This document shows, one piece after another, positions 1-7,714 of a stretch of 64,000 nucleotides of DNA. The stretch is from NCBI GenBank assembly GCA_900540785.1, contig UQHF01000018.1, positions 1 to 64,000 on the forward strand. Direction: 5' to 3'. Every line of letters begins with the position of its first letter. Within the stretch, counting starts at the first letter, position 1. Source of the stretch: an uncultured Blautia sp. (GTDB lineage Bacteria; Bacillota; Clostridia; Lachnospirales; Lachnospiraceae). Position numbers and translations under genes: made by a program. The notes below the pieces were generated by a model, which saw nothing but the letters and a program-made list of their open reading frames with translations, was not told where the DNA came from and did no database searches.

Positions 1-69
1 AAGCCGCTCAATTATCATAGAAGATTTCAATTTACAGAAAAAATTTCACACCGTCTAAAACACCTTTTT

Positions 70-195
70 ACGCCTAAAAAACAAAAAATCTCTCCAAAAT
101 TTTTTATAAAACGCATTTTTACGCTTAAAAAACAAAAAATCTCTCCAAAATTTTTTATAAAACGCATTTTTTCACTTAAAAAACAAAAATCTCTC
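70..195. repeat. 51-bp tandem repeat, two full units plus a partial third
   Basis: Positions 70-120 and 121-171 are copies of one 51-bp AT-rich unit, beginning ACGCYTAAAAAACAAAAAAT and ending AAAACGCATTTTT. I see one difference between them (C or T at the fifth base). A truncated third unit runs from 172 to about 195, and a decayed start of another may lie at 50-69. The tract is downstream of scrB and I see no coding capacity in it. It is direct, so it does not form a terminator hairpin by itself. Function is unknown; replication slippage is the usual origin of such tracts. Confidence 0.85.
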
Positions 196-272
196 TACAG
201 GAAGTTGACAGTTCACTTTTGCCAAAATACTCCAGTTCCAAAGACGGGATTATAACCTTTTCCGTGGACGTC

Positions 273-1682
273 TTAAAGCTCCCAGAATGTGATTTCTGCC
301 TCTGATGCTTCTACCCGGGCAGAATATTTTTCCGGATAATAACGTGTGGAAAAAACCTGCTCCCCATCATTTAAAAACACCTCCACAGAAGACACATCTG
401 CAAGAATGCGCACATTAAAAAGTTCTTTTATATCACATCTGCGGCTCTTTCTCCCTGCTGATACGGAATCTTTCCCCTGATTTTTAAAGCACATTGTAAA
501 CTCTCCGTCTCTGTACTTCAAAACAAGCTCTTCTCCCAGAACAGCGTAAAAAGAACTGCCTTTTATCTTATCAGCAAAAATTTCATAAGTTTTTGTCCCG
601 TTTGATTTATGGAAGATTTCTTTTGCTTCCTCTTTGTTTTTCCGTATAGCTTCCAGTTCTCTTACCGGTCTTTGCAGCACCTTGCCATTCTTTACAACTA
701 CTTCTCTCGGAAAAGTAAAACAGTGCTGCCATCCATCTTTCAGGGTAAGATTTGTATATTCCGGGCAGTCCGGCATTCCCATCCATGCAATCTGAATCCG
801 TCTTCCATCTTCTGCCTCAAAAGTCTGGGGAGCATAGTAATCAAATCCATAATCCCAGAGAAAATAGGAGGAAAGCTGACACTCTCCTTTTACATCGCCA
901 TTCAGGAAAAAATAACCGGACTGATAGACGTTTCTGTTTTTCCATTCCTCTCCTTCCAGTCCCTGCACAGAAGCAGAAAGAAGCTTTCTGCCGCCCACTT
1001 CAAAATAATCCGGACACTCCCACATATAACCAAATTTTTCTTTTGTGGAAACCCTGTTTTTCAGCTTCCAGTTTAACTTATCCTCCGATTCAAAAAGAAG
1101 AACCTGCCCTTCGTCTTTTTCTGTTCTGGCTCCCTGCACCATGTAATATGTATCTTTTTCCTTCCATACTTTGGGATCGCGCACATGACAGGTTACGTCT
1201 TTTGGATAATCTTTATTTCGCATTAGTTCTTTTTTCGGGGAAAAATTTTTTCCGTCCTCACTTATCACGAGAATCGTATTTGCCTCTCTGCCTGTGCGGA
1301 TATAGTCAAAATCTCCATCTTCCAGTTTTACATTTCCCGTATAATATAGATACATTTTTCCGTCTTCTATAAAAGCCGATCCCGAATATACGCCATGACA
1401 GTCAAAAGGCTGATCCGGATAAAGCGCCACTCCTTTGTATGTCCAATGGATCATATCCTTACTTGTATAATGTCCCCAAAACTTTAATCCGCCCTCTGCA
1501 TCAAAGGGAGAATACTGAAAAAAGCTGTGAAACTCCCCTTCAAACTCACAGAGTCCGTTCGGGTCGTTTAGCCATCCTGTGGGAGGCATAAGATGAAATT
1601 TCTGACGGAAGCGGTCATAATGTACCGCTTCCTTTTCTGTTTTTTCCGTAAGTTTTATAAAATCTCTTGTCAAAGCATTCAT
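273..1682 (-). CDS. scrB: Sucrose-6-phosphate hydrolase (GH32)
   Basis: This 469-residue protein should cleave sucrose-6-phosphate, delivered by the PTS transporter encoded just upstream, into glucose-6-phosphate and fructose in the cytoplasm. The three GH32 signatures are present: WLNDPNG at residues 37-43 with nucleophile Asp40, RDP at 168-170, and WEC at 221-223 with acid/base Glu222. A beta-sandwich C-terminal domain follows the five-bladed propeller, as usual for the family, and length is normal. The ATG lies one base after the scrA stop, and its ribosome binding site (GAGGAAAA) is inside the end of scrA, so the two are translationally coupled. No signal peptide is visible. The substrate is inferred from the PTS neighbour; a different beta-fructoside phosphate is possible. 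Confidence 0.93.
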   Translation of the reverse strand: MNALTRDFIKLTEKTEKEAVHYDRFRQKFHLMPPTGWLNDPNGLCEFEGEFHSFFQYSPFDAEGGLKFWGHYTSKDMIHWTYKGVALYPDQPFDCHGVYSGSAFIEDGKMYLYYTGNVKLEDGDFDYIRTGREANTILVISEDGKNFSPKKELMRNKDYPKDVTCHVRDPKVWKEKDTYYMVQGARTEKDEGQVLLFESEDKLNWKLKNRVSTKEKFGYMWECPDYFEVGGRKLLSASVQGLEGEEWKNRNVYQSGYFFLNGDVKGECQLSSYFLWDYGFDYYAPQTFEAEDGRRIQIAWMGMPDCPEYTNLTLKDGWQHCFTFPREVVVKNGKVLQRPVRELEAIRKNKEEAKEIFHKSNGTKTYEIFADKIKGSSFYAVLGEELVLKYRDGEFTMCFKNQGKDSVSAGRKSRRCDIKELFNVRILADVSSVEVFLNDGEQVFSTRYYPEKYSARVEASEAEITFWEL

Positions 1683-1683
1683 T

Positions 1684-3624
1684 TTATTTTTTCCTCAACT
1701 CCATAATTGCTGTTCCCTGCTCTGCTTTTTCCACCGGAAGTTTTTTTCCTTCCACTTCCTCTTCATTTGTAAGAATCATCATAGTCGTTCTCTCATACCC
1801 TGCTTCTTTTACTTCTTCCATGTCCATTTCAATCAGAACGTCTCCCGCATGGATCTTCATTCCGTCTGATACCATTTTCTTAAAACCTTTTCCACTCAGC
1901 TTTACTGTATCAATTCCAACATGGATCAAAATCTCCGCTCCTGTTTTTGTCACCATGCATACCGCATGACCTGTCTCGTAAATATTTAAGATTTCCCCAT
2001 CGCAGGGAGCTTTGATCGTCCCTTCCTCCGGCTCGATCGCAATCGTCATTCCCAGAATTTCCTCTGCAAATGTGGCGTCTTTTACCTGAGAAACCGGAAT
2101 GACGCGTCCTTTTACCGGACTTGTAAGAATTTCTTTCTCCGGAGCTTCTATTTTCATATTATCCGGAGATGCTTTTTCTGTCTTTAAATTTTCTGAAGCT
2201 GCGGGTGCTTCTGCCGGTTCATTCTGCACAGGTTTTGCAGCATCATTTTTATCTTTATAAAGAATAAAGGAGATAACAAAAGCAACACCAACTGCTATTC
2301 CCATTTCGATTAAATACTGAACCGGAGCATCGAGACAGAGCAGAACGCCGAAAATGCCCGTCACACCTGTTCCTTTTGCTCCCAAATGTACAATAGAAGC
2401 ATAAAGAGCGCCGCAGCCACCACCGATGCACCCTGCAAGAAACGGCTTAAAGAACCGAAGATTCACACCAAAAATCGCAGGTTCTGTAATTCCCATAAAC
2501 GCACTTAAAGAAGACGGAAGCGCAAGAGACTTCACTTTTTTATCTTTTGATTTTAATGCAACCGCAAGAGCAGCAGCTCCCTGTGCCACGTTTGCGGCAC
2601 TGGCAAGAGGAAGCCAGAAAGTGACACCATACTGTGCAATCTGTCCAAGGTCAATCGCTGTATACATCTGATGGATTCCCGTTACAACAGTAGGCGCATA
2701 AAGACTTCCCATCACAAGACTTCCCAGTCCAAAAGGAAGAGTTAAAAGCCACTGGATTCCGTCAAGAACTGCATTTTCTGCCCATACAAAAACAGGTCCG
2801 ATCGCTGCCAGGGTGAGATAGCCTGTAACAAACACGCTCACAAGGGGAGTCACAAAAAGATCCAGCACCTCCGGCACGATCTTGTGAAGTTTTTTCTCAA
2901 TCACGGACATAAGCCATACGGCAATGACAACTGGAATTACATGCCCCTGATACCCTACCATATCAATATCATACAATCCGAAAAATACAGACTGCGTTGC
3001 CTGTACCCCTTCCGTTGCAACTGTGTAAGCATTTTGAAGAGACGGATTGATCATGATCATTCCGATCACCGCTCCCAGATATGGATTGGCTCCAAATGCT
3101 TTTCCGGCAGAAAATCCGATTAAAATCTGCAGAAATACATAAGCGGTATTGCTGAAAAGATTGGCAAATACATAAAGAGAACCTGTTGTATCTATGTTAA
3201 TAAAACCGTTGCTGTTCATAAAGTCCAGGGAATTCATAATTCCCATTAAAAATCCGCTTGCCACAATAGCCGGAATGATCGGCACAAAAATATCTCCCAG
3301 AACCTTGATCGCCCGCATAAACCAGTTCTGCTTTTTGACAGCCGCCTCTTTCGCCTCTGCCTTGGAACTTGCTGTAATCCCTGCCATAGAAATAAACGGC
3401 TCAAATACCTTATTTACCGTTCCTGTTCCCAGAATAATCTGAAGCTGTCCGGAAGCCTCAAATACTCCCTTTACTCCGGAAATATTTTCAAGAGCTGCTT
3501 TATCCGCTTTTTTATTATCTGCGATAACAAGGCGCAAACGTGTGGCACAGTGCGCCGCGGAAATAATATTTTTTCCTCCTCCTACATATTGCAGAATCTC
3601 TTCTGCCGTCTTCCTGTAATCCAT
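1684..3624 (-). CDS. scrA: PTS sucrose-type transporter, EIIBCA fusion
   Basis: This membrane permease imports and phosphorylates a sugar, most likely sucrose. The domain order is IIB (about 1-85; phospho-Cys26 in the motif AAHCATRLRL), IIC (about 105-460, multi-spanning) and a IIA domain of the glucose type at the C-terminus (phospho-His near 568 in ILIHVGID). The reading frame is open to 3684, but I place the start at the ATG at 3624. It begins MDYRKTAEEI, as family members do, and has a strong GAGGAAAGGAAG site. The extra codons upstream would run across the operator and the transcription start. Total 646 residues. It forms an operon with scrB and is probably repressed by the LacI-type regulator to its right. 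Confidence 0.92.
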   Translation of the reverse strand: MDYRKTAEEILQYVGGGKNIISAAHCATRLRLVIADNKKADKAALENISGVKGVFEASGQLQIILGTGTVNKVFEPFISMAGITASSKAEAKEAAVKKQNWFMRAIKVLGDIFVPIIPAIVASGFLMGIMNSLDFMNSNGFINIDTTGSLYVFANLFSNTAYVFLQILIGFSAGKAFGANPYLGAVIGMIMINPSLQNAYTVATEGVQATQSVFFGLYDIDMVGYQGHVIPVVIAVWLMSVIEKKLHKIVPEVLDLFVTPLVSVFVTGYLTLAAIGPVFVWAENAVLDGIQWLLTLPFGLGSLVMGSLYAPTVVTGIHQMYTAIDLGQIAQYGVTFWLPLASAANVAQGAAALAVALKSKDKKVKSLALPSSLSAFMGITEPAIFGVNLRFFKPFLAGCIGGGCGALYASIVHLGAKGTGVTGIFGVLLCLDAPVQYLIEMGIAVGVAFVISFILYKDKNDAAKPVQNEPAEAPAASENLKTEKASPDNMKIEAPEKEILTSPVKGRVIPVSQVKDATFAEEILGMTIAIEPEEGTIKAPCDGEILNIYETGHAVCMVTKTGAEILIHVGIDTVKLSGKGFKKMVSDGMKIHAGDVLIEMDMEEVKEAGYERTTMMILTNEEEVEGKKLPVEKAEQGTAIMELRKK

Positions 3625-3651
3625 GATTTTCTTCCTTTCCTCTTCTGAATT

Positions 3652-3669
3652 TATGAAATCGATTTCATA
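3652..3669. promoter_or_regulatory. LacI-type operator upstream of scrA
   Basis: TATGAAATCGATTTCATA is a perfect 18-bp palindrome with the central CG typical of LacI/GalR-family operators. It starts 10 bp downstream of the scrA -10 element, covering the expected transcription start, so a bound repressor would block initiation. ScrR (3779-4744) is the obvious candidate ligand. I found no second copy near the scrR start. Confidence 0.85.
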
Positions 3670-3679
3670 TCTTGTTTTT

Positions 3680-3708
3680 ATCATACATAAAAAAATGCCA
3701 CTTGTAAA
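3680..3708 (-). promoter_or_regulatory. scrAB promoter
   Basis: On the minus strand, -35 TTTACA (3703-3708) and -10 TATGAT (3680-3685) are separated by exactly 17 bp. The -35 box lies in the loop of the scrR terminator hairpin and the spacer runs through its 3' arm, so the two elements share DNA. Confidence 0.85.
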
Positions 3709-3720
3709 GATGGCATTTTT
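3691..3720 (-). terminator. Rho-independent terminator after scrR
   Basis: AAAAATGCCA (3691-3700) and TGGCATTTTT (3711-3720) form a 10-bp perfect stem with a 10-nt loop. On the minus strand the stem is followed by a T-run. It lies about 60 bp beyond the scrR stop and would isolate scrR from scrA. Confidence 0.8.
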
Positions 3721-3778
3721 ACTGATTTTCCATATGATTTTTTGTTAATTCTGCTGAATCCTCTGTCTGTGATTCTTC

Positions 3779-4744
3779 TTATTTTATGCCTACGATTTCA
3801 TATCCAAGCTTCGTCTCTACAGGAATCCGGCTTTTTTCTTCCACCTGCTCGAGAAGAATCTGTGCCCCCTTGATCCCGCTTGTTTTATAGCCGAAATGAA
3901 CCGTTGGAATCCCGCCGGTCACAGCTTTTAAAAACTGATTGTCCCCAAAACCGGTTACAAGAATCCCCTCTCTTCCAAGCACAGTGCAGGCCTCTATCAC
4001 TCCTGCCGCAATCGTATCTGTGGCACAGGCAACTACTTCCACATCTCTGTTTTTTTCAAGAAGATCCCGTCCTTTTTCATAACCGGATTCCATTGTAAAT
4101 TCTGCCTGTCTGTATAGCTCTCTGTCAAAAACAAGTTTTTTTTCGCGAAGACCGGCTAAAAATCCGTCCTCTCTTCCAGCTCCCGCAGCCTTATCGGCTC
4201 TCGTCACACCAAGATAGGCAATCCTTGTTTTCTCTTTTTCTGCCAGAATCTGCGCCAGTTCTTTTGCCGCATCATAATCATCATGGTAAACACAGCTTAC
4301 GCCTTTTACCTTCTGCCCGATCACCACAACAGGAACCGAAAGTTCCTCCAGAACTTTTTTATGCTTTCCTGTGATCACAGTTCCTACAAGAATGATCCCA
4401 TCCACAGGATAATGCACAAACAAATCCATTGCTTCCAGCTCTTTTTGCGGATTATTATCTGTAATCGATAACACCATCTGATACCCTTTTTCGGAAAGTA
4501 CCTGGCTGATTCCTGCTGTCACACGGCTGATGGATTCTGAATTAATTTTCGGAACAATCACGCCGATCAGACAAGCTCTCTTTGTCCGGAGAGTCCTCGC
4601 CTGAACAGAGGGACGGTATCCGGTCTCCTCTATTACCCGGCGTATTTTTTCTCTCTTTTCCTCGCTTATATAGCCACCGTTCATATATCTGGACACCGCA
4701 GCGCTGGATACTCCTGCAAGACCGGCAATTTCCTTGATCGTCAT
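3779..4744 (-). CDS. scrR: LacI-family transcriptional repressor of the sucrose genes
   Basis: The 321-residue protein has an N-terminal LacI helix-turn-helix (residues 1-45: TIKEIAGLAGVSSAAVSRYM) and a periplasmic-binding-protein-like sensor domain to the C-terminus. It probably represses scrAB at the palindrome at 3652-3669; the effector is likely a sugar or sugar phosphate from sucrose uptake. The start is supported by AAGGAGA 7-8 bases upstream of the ATG. It begins only 23 bp after queA, with no room for a separate promoter between them. It may therefore be transcribed from the upstream translation operon or from a promoter inside queA. The gene symbol is by context. Confidence 0.85.
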   Translation of the reverse strand: MTIKEIAGLAGVSSAAVSRYMNGGYISEEKREKIRRVIEETGYRPSVQARTLRTKRACLIGVIVPKINSESISRVTAGISQVLSEKGYQMVLSITDNNPQKELEAMDLFVHYPVDGIILVGTVITGKHKKVLEELSVPVVVIGQKVKGVSCVYHDDYDAAKELAQILAEKEKTRIAYLGVTRADKAAGAGREDGFLAGLREKKLVFDRELYRQAEFTMESGYEKGRDLLEKNRDVEVVACATDTIAAGVIEACTVLGREGILVTGFGDNQFLKAVTGGIPTVHFGYKTSGIKGAQILLEQVEEKSRIPVETKLGYEIVGIK

Positions 4745-4767
4745 AAAGCTCTCCTTTAAAAAGGCTC

Positions 4768-5793
4768 TTAAAGGATCAACATGGCATCCCCAAATGAGAA
4801 AAAGCGATACCTATCCTTTACAGCCTCCTCATAAGCCTTCATAATGTTTTCTTTTCCTGCCAGGGCAGACACAAGCATGAGAAGGGTAGACTCCGGAAGA
4901 TGGAAGTTTGTGATCAGTCCGTCTATCATCTTGAATTTATATCCCGGATAAATAAAAATTTCTGTCCAGCCGCTTCCTGCTTTTAAAATTCCATCTTCCC
5001 CCGTAGCAGATTCGAGAGTACGGCAGCTTGTAGTTCCCACTGAAATCACACGTCCGCCGTTTTTCTTTGTATCGTTAATAATTTCTGCCTGGTCTTCTTC
5101 CACAACATAAAACTCAGAATGCATGTGATGATTTTCCACATCGTCTACCTTGACAGGGCGGAAGGTTCCAAGCCCCACATGAAGGGTGACATGGGCAATT
5201 TTCACACCCATTTTTTCTACCTTTTCCAGAAGCTCCTTTGTAAAATGAAGTCCTGCTGTAGGGGCTGCTGCAGATCCTTCATTTTTTGCATATACTGTCT
5301 GATAACGGTTCTTGTCCTGTAATTTATGGGTAATGTACGGAGGAAGCGGCATTTCTCCAAGTTTATCCAGAATTTCCTCAAAAATCCCTTCATAGTGAAA
5401 CTGGATCAGGCGATTTCCCTCTTCTACCACATCCAGAACCTCTCCTGTCAGGATTCCGTCCCCAAATGTGATTTTTGCTCCCGGACGTGTTTTTTTTCCA
5501 GGCTTTACAAGACATTCCCAGATGTCGTTTTCCCTTCTTTTCAGAAGAAGGATTTCAATGACTGCGCCTGTATCTGCCTTATGTCCGTAAAGTCTTGCAG
5601 GGATTACCTTTGTATCATTAATTACAAGGCAGTCCCCTTCTCTTAAATACTCCAGAATATCTGTAAAATGGCGGTGTTCTATGCTTCCGTCCTCCAGAGA
5701 CAGGTGCATCAGTCTGGAAGAACTTCTGTCTTCCAGCGGGTCCTGTGCAATAAGTTCCTGCGGAAGATCGTAATAAAAATCTGCTGTTCTCAT
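4768..5793 (-). CDS. queA: S-adenosylmethionine:tRNA ribosyltransferase-isomerase
   Basis: QueA transfers and isomerises the ribosyl part of SAM onto preQ1 at position 34 of tRNAs with GUN anticodons, giving epoxyqueuosine. At 341 residues it has normal length. Family motifs are visible: DFYYDLPQELIAQDP at the N-terminus, INDTKVIPARL near residue 60, PTAGLHFT in the middle, and TNFHLPESTLLMLVSA near the C-terminus. The ATG sits two codons' distance past the trmD stop, with AGGAGAA inside the trmD end, so it is probably cotranscribed with trmD. I see no other queuosine gene in the window. Confidence 0.96.
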   Translation of the reverse strand: MRTADFYYDLPQELIAQDPLEDRSSSRLMHLSLEDGSIEHRHFTDILEYLREGDCLVINDTKVIPARLYGHKADTGAVIEILLLKRRENDIWECLVKPGKKTRPGAKITFGDGILTGEVLDVVEEGNRLIQFHYEGIFEEILDKLGEMPLPPYITHKLQDKNRYQTVYAKNEGSAAAPTAGLHFTKELLEKVEKMGVKIAHVTLHVGLGTFRPVKVDDVENHHMHSEFYVVEEDQAEIINDTKKNGGRVISVGTTSCRTLESATGEDGILKAGSGWTEIFIYPGYKFKMIDGLITNFHLPESTLLMLVSALAGKENIMKAYEEAVKDRYRFFSFGDAMLIL

Positions 5794-5796
5794 ATG

Positions 5797-6561
5797 TTAT
5801 TCTCCTGTTTCTCCGTCCGCTTCTTCTTTCCACTGTTTTCGAAGCTGGCGCACAAAATTCCACTCTTTATTTGTAAGATCTGCTTTTTTGAGAAGGTCAG
5901 GGCGCCATTTTGCCGTCCGGATAATGGACTGCTCCCTTCTCCACTTTTCAATATTTGCATGATGGCCGGACAACAAAACTTCCGGAACTTTTTTTCCGTT
6001 CCATGTTTCCGGGCGGCTGTACTGAGGATATTCCAGGAGATTTCCCGCAAAAGATTCCGTCTCGCCAGATTCCTGATTGCTCAATACACCCGGAACCATG
6101 CGGGAAATGGAATCCATCATAACCATTGCAGGAAGCTCTCCCCCTGTGAGAACATAATCCCCAATGGAGACATAATCGGTCACGATTTCTTCCAACACTC
6201 TCTCATCGATCCCCTCATAATGTCCGCAGAGAAAGACAAGATCTTCTTCCAGCGCAAACTCTTTTGCCATACTCTGGTTAAATACTTTGCCCTGAGGAGT
6301 CAGAAATATGGTACGCGGTTTTTTTCCTGTTTTTTCCGCAATGGACTGCCACGCAAGATATACCGGCTCTGCCTGCATCAGCATTCCCGCGCCGCCGCCA
6401 TAAGGATAATCGTCCACCTTCTGATGCTTGTTAAAAGCGAAATCCCGGATATTCACAGCCTCCAGGCTGAGATACCCGTTTGCTATGGCTCTTCCTGTGA
6501 TGCTTGTATTCATTCCGTTTGCAATCATTTCCGGAAATAAAGTCAATACATGAAAATTCAT
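5797..6561 (-). CDS. trmD: tRNA (guanine37-N1)-methyltransferase
   Basis: TrmD methylates G37 next to the anticodon using SAM and so prevents +1 frameshifting. The 254-residue protein carries the SPOUT trefoil-knot signature around residues 110-150 (GHYEGIDERV, then GDYVLTGGELPA). The N-terminal MNFHVLTLFPEM is typical. It starts at the base adjoining the rimM stop codon, so the genes are coupled. In many Firmicutes rplS follows trmD; here queA does. Confidence 0.97.
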   Translation of the reverse strand: MNFHVLTLFPEMIANGMNTSITGRAIANGYLSLEAVNIRDFAFNKHQKVDDYPYGGGAGMLMQAEPVYLAWQSIAEKTGKKPRTIFLTPQGKVFNQSMAKEFALEEDLVFLCGHYEGIDERVLEEIVTDYVSIGDYVLTGGELPAMVMMDSISRMVPGVLSNQESGETESFAGNLLEYPQYSRPETWNGKKVPEVLLSGHHANIEKWRREQSIIRTAKWRPDLLKKADLTNKEWNFVRQLRKQWKEEADGETGE

Positions 6562-7068
6562 TTATAAAAGTCCCTTCATCAAATGTACAGTCATGGTGTT
6601 CTCTTCCACATTCACGTCCAGGATACACTCCCGGATCGCAGGAAGAAGAACTTCTCCTTTTTCTTTTGTATTAATCACATAAACGTCATTTGCGCCTGTT
6701 TCCATTACATCTTTCAGTGTTCCGAAAACAGTTCCGTCCTCCAGAACCACCTGCATGCCGATCAGGTCTGCCACATAATACTCGCCCTCTGCGAGCTCCT
6801 GCCCCTCTTCTCTTGGAATCCACAGGTCTCTTCCCTTGTACATTTCTATATCATTTATATTATCAATCCCTTTAAATTTCAGGATTGCAAGATTTTTAAA
6901 AAACTTTACATTCTGAATTTCCAGTCTTCTAAGTTCCCTTCCTGTATCAAGAAGTACATAATCAAGTTCCAGGAAACGCTCTGCCTCGTCTGTTGTCGGA
7001 AAAACCTTTACTTCTCCTCGAACGCCGTGGGTGGTTGTGATCACCCCTACCTTTAATAAATCTTCCAT
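6562..7068 (-). CDS. rimM: 16S rRNA processing protein RimM
   Basis: RimM binds ribosomal protein S19 and helps mature the head of the 30S subunit. The 168-residue protein has the RimM N-terminal beta-barrel (about 5-85, starting VGVITTTHGVRGEVKVFPTT) and a C-terminal PRC-barrel (about 92-165). It lies directly upstream of trmD with no gap, and a 64-bp spacer containing a hairpin separates it from khpA. Length and context are standard for the family. Confidence 0.96.
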   Translation of the reverse strand: MEDLLKVGVITTTHGVRGEVKVFPTTDEAERFLELDYVLLDTGRELRRLEIQNVKFFKNLAILKFKGIDNINDIEMYKGRDLWIPREEGQELAEGEYYVADLIGMQVVLEDGTVFGTLKDVMETGANDVYVINTKEKGEVLLPAIRECILDVNVEENTMTVHLMKGLL

Positions 7069-7093
7069 GTAATAAAACTCCCTTTAAGACTAA

Positions 7094-7124
7094 ATCAGGA
7101 GCTATGGACTCCACAGCTCCTGAT
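7094..7124. other. Intercistronic hairpin between khpA and rimM
   Basis: ATCAGGAGCT (7094-7103) and AGCTCCTGAT (7115-7124) form a perfect 10-bp stem with an 11-nt loop. On the transcribed (minus) strand it is followed by TTAGTCTTAAAG, not a T-run. It is therefore more likely an mRNA processing or stability element than a full terminator. Confidence 0.6.
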
Positions 7125-7132
7125 CCTTATTT

Positions 7133-7363
7133 TCATTGCAGAATATCTACAATCACTTTTTTGCTGCTTTTGGAAGAAGCTGCCTTTACCACAGTACGGA
7201 TTGCCTTTGCAATTCTGCCCTGACGACCGATTACTTTCCCCATATCTGCGGAACCAACCTTCAGTTCAATCACAATAGCGTCTTCTTTTTCTGTTTCTGT
7301 AACAACTACTTCATCCGGATTTTCAACAAGAGATTTTGCAATTACTTCTACTAATTCCTTCAT
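7133..7363 (-). CDS. khpA: KH-domain RNA-binding protein KhpA
   Basis: A 76-residue single KH domain protein. The GxxG loop is visible in GKVIGRQGRIAKAI (around residues 39-52). KhpA homologues bind RNA together with KhpB/Jag and affect cell division and elongation in Firmicutes. The frame extends to 7399, but the ATG at 7363 has a GGGAGGTGTG site at good distance and begins MKELVEVIAKSLV, like homologues; the upstream codons are spacer. It sits between rpsP and rimM, the conserved position. Confidence 0.93.
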   Translation of the reverse strand: MKELVEVIAKSLVENPDEVVVTETEKEDAIVIELKVGSADMGKVIGRQGRIAKAIRTVVKAASSKSSKKVIVDILQ

Positions 7364-7422
7364 TACACACCTCCCTGACCTCCCATTAGGGAGTGTCACA
7401 GAAATACCTTTTCCGGTACTTC

Positions 7423-7668
7423 TTATTTTTCAATTCCGGCAATTTTGAAGATCTTTGCAACTACCTCTGTCGGCTGAGCGCCTGCTGCAAGCCATTTTTT
7501 TGCTGCTTCTTCGTCTACTTTATATACGCTTGGGTCACAGTTCGGATCGTATGTTCCGATTTCTGCGATACATCTTCCGTCACGTTTGCAACGGGAATCT
7601 GCAACCACGATTCTATAAAAAGGTGCTTTCTTCTGTCCCATTCTTCTTAATCTGATTTTTACTGCCAT
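7423..7668 (-). CDS. rpsP: 30S ribosomal protein S16
   Basis: This 81-residue protein matches bS16 throughout: it starts MAVKIRLRRMGQKKAPFYRI and has the central motif GRCIAEIGTYDPN. It is an assembly protein of the 30S body. The start has GGAGGAAAAC upstream. It follows ffh, with 46 bp between, in the usual order. Confidence 0.98.
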   Translation of the reverse strand: MAVKIRLRRMGQKKAPFYRIVVADSRCKRDGRCIAEIGTYDPNCDPSVYKVDEEAAKKWLAAGAQPTEVVAKIFKIAGIEK

Positions 7669-7714
7669 TTTTGTTTTCCTCCATTAATTATCTTTTCTTT
7701 GTTTTGATTTTATC

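Noticed and set aside
3625..3684. Longer N-terminus of ScrA
   Set aside because: These codons cross the operator and the -10 region of the promoter; the ATG at 3624 has a strong ribosome binding site.
4455..4475. AATCGATAAC within scrR as a second ScrR operator
   Set aside because: It matches only the centre of the palindrome and lies inside the coding sequence.
5668..6540. 290-codon open frame on the plus strand
   Set aside because: Antisense to queA and trmD, both of which are certain genes; no similarity or start signal.
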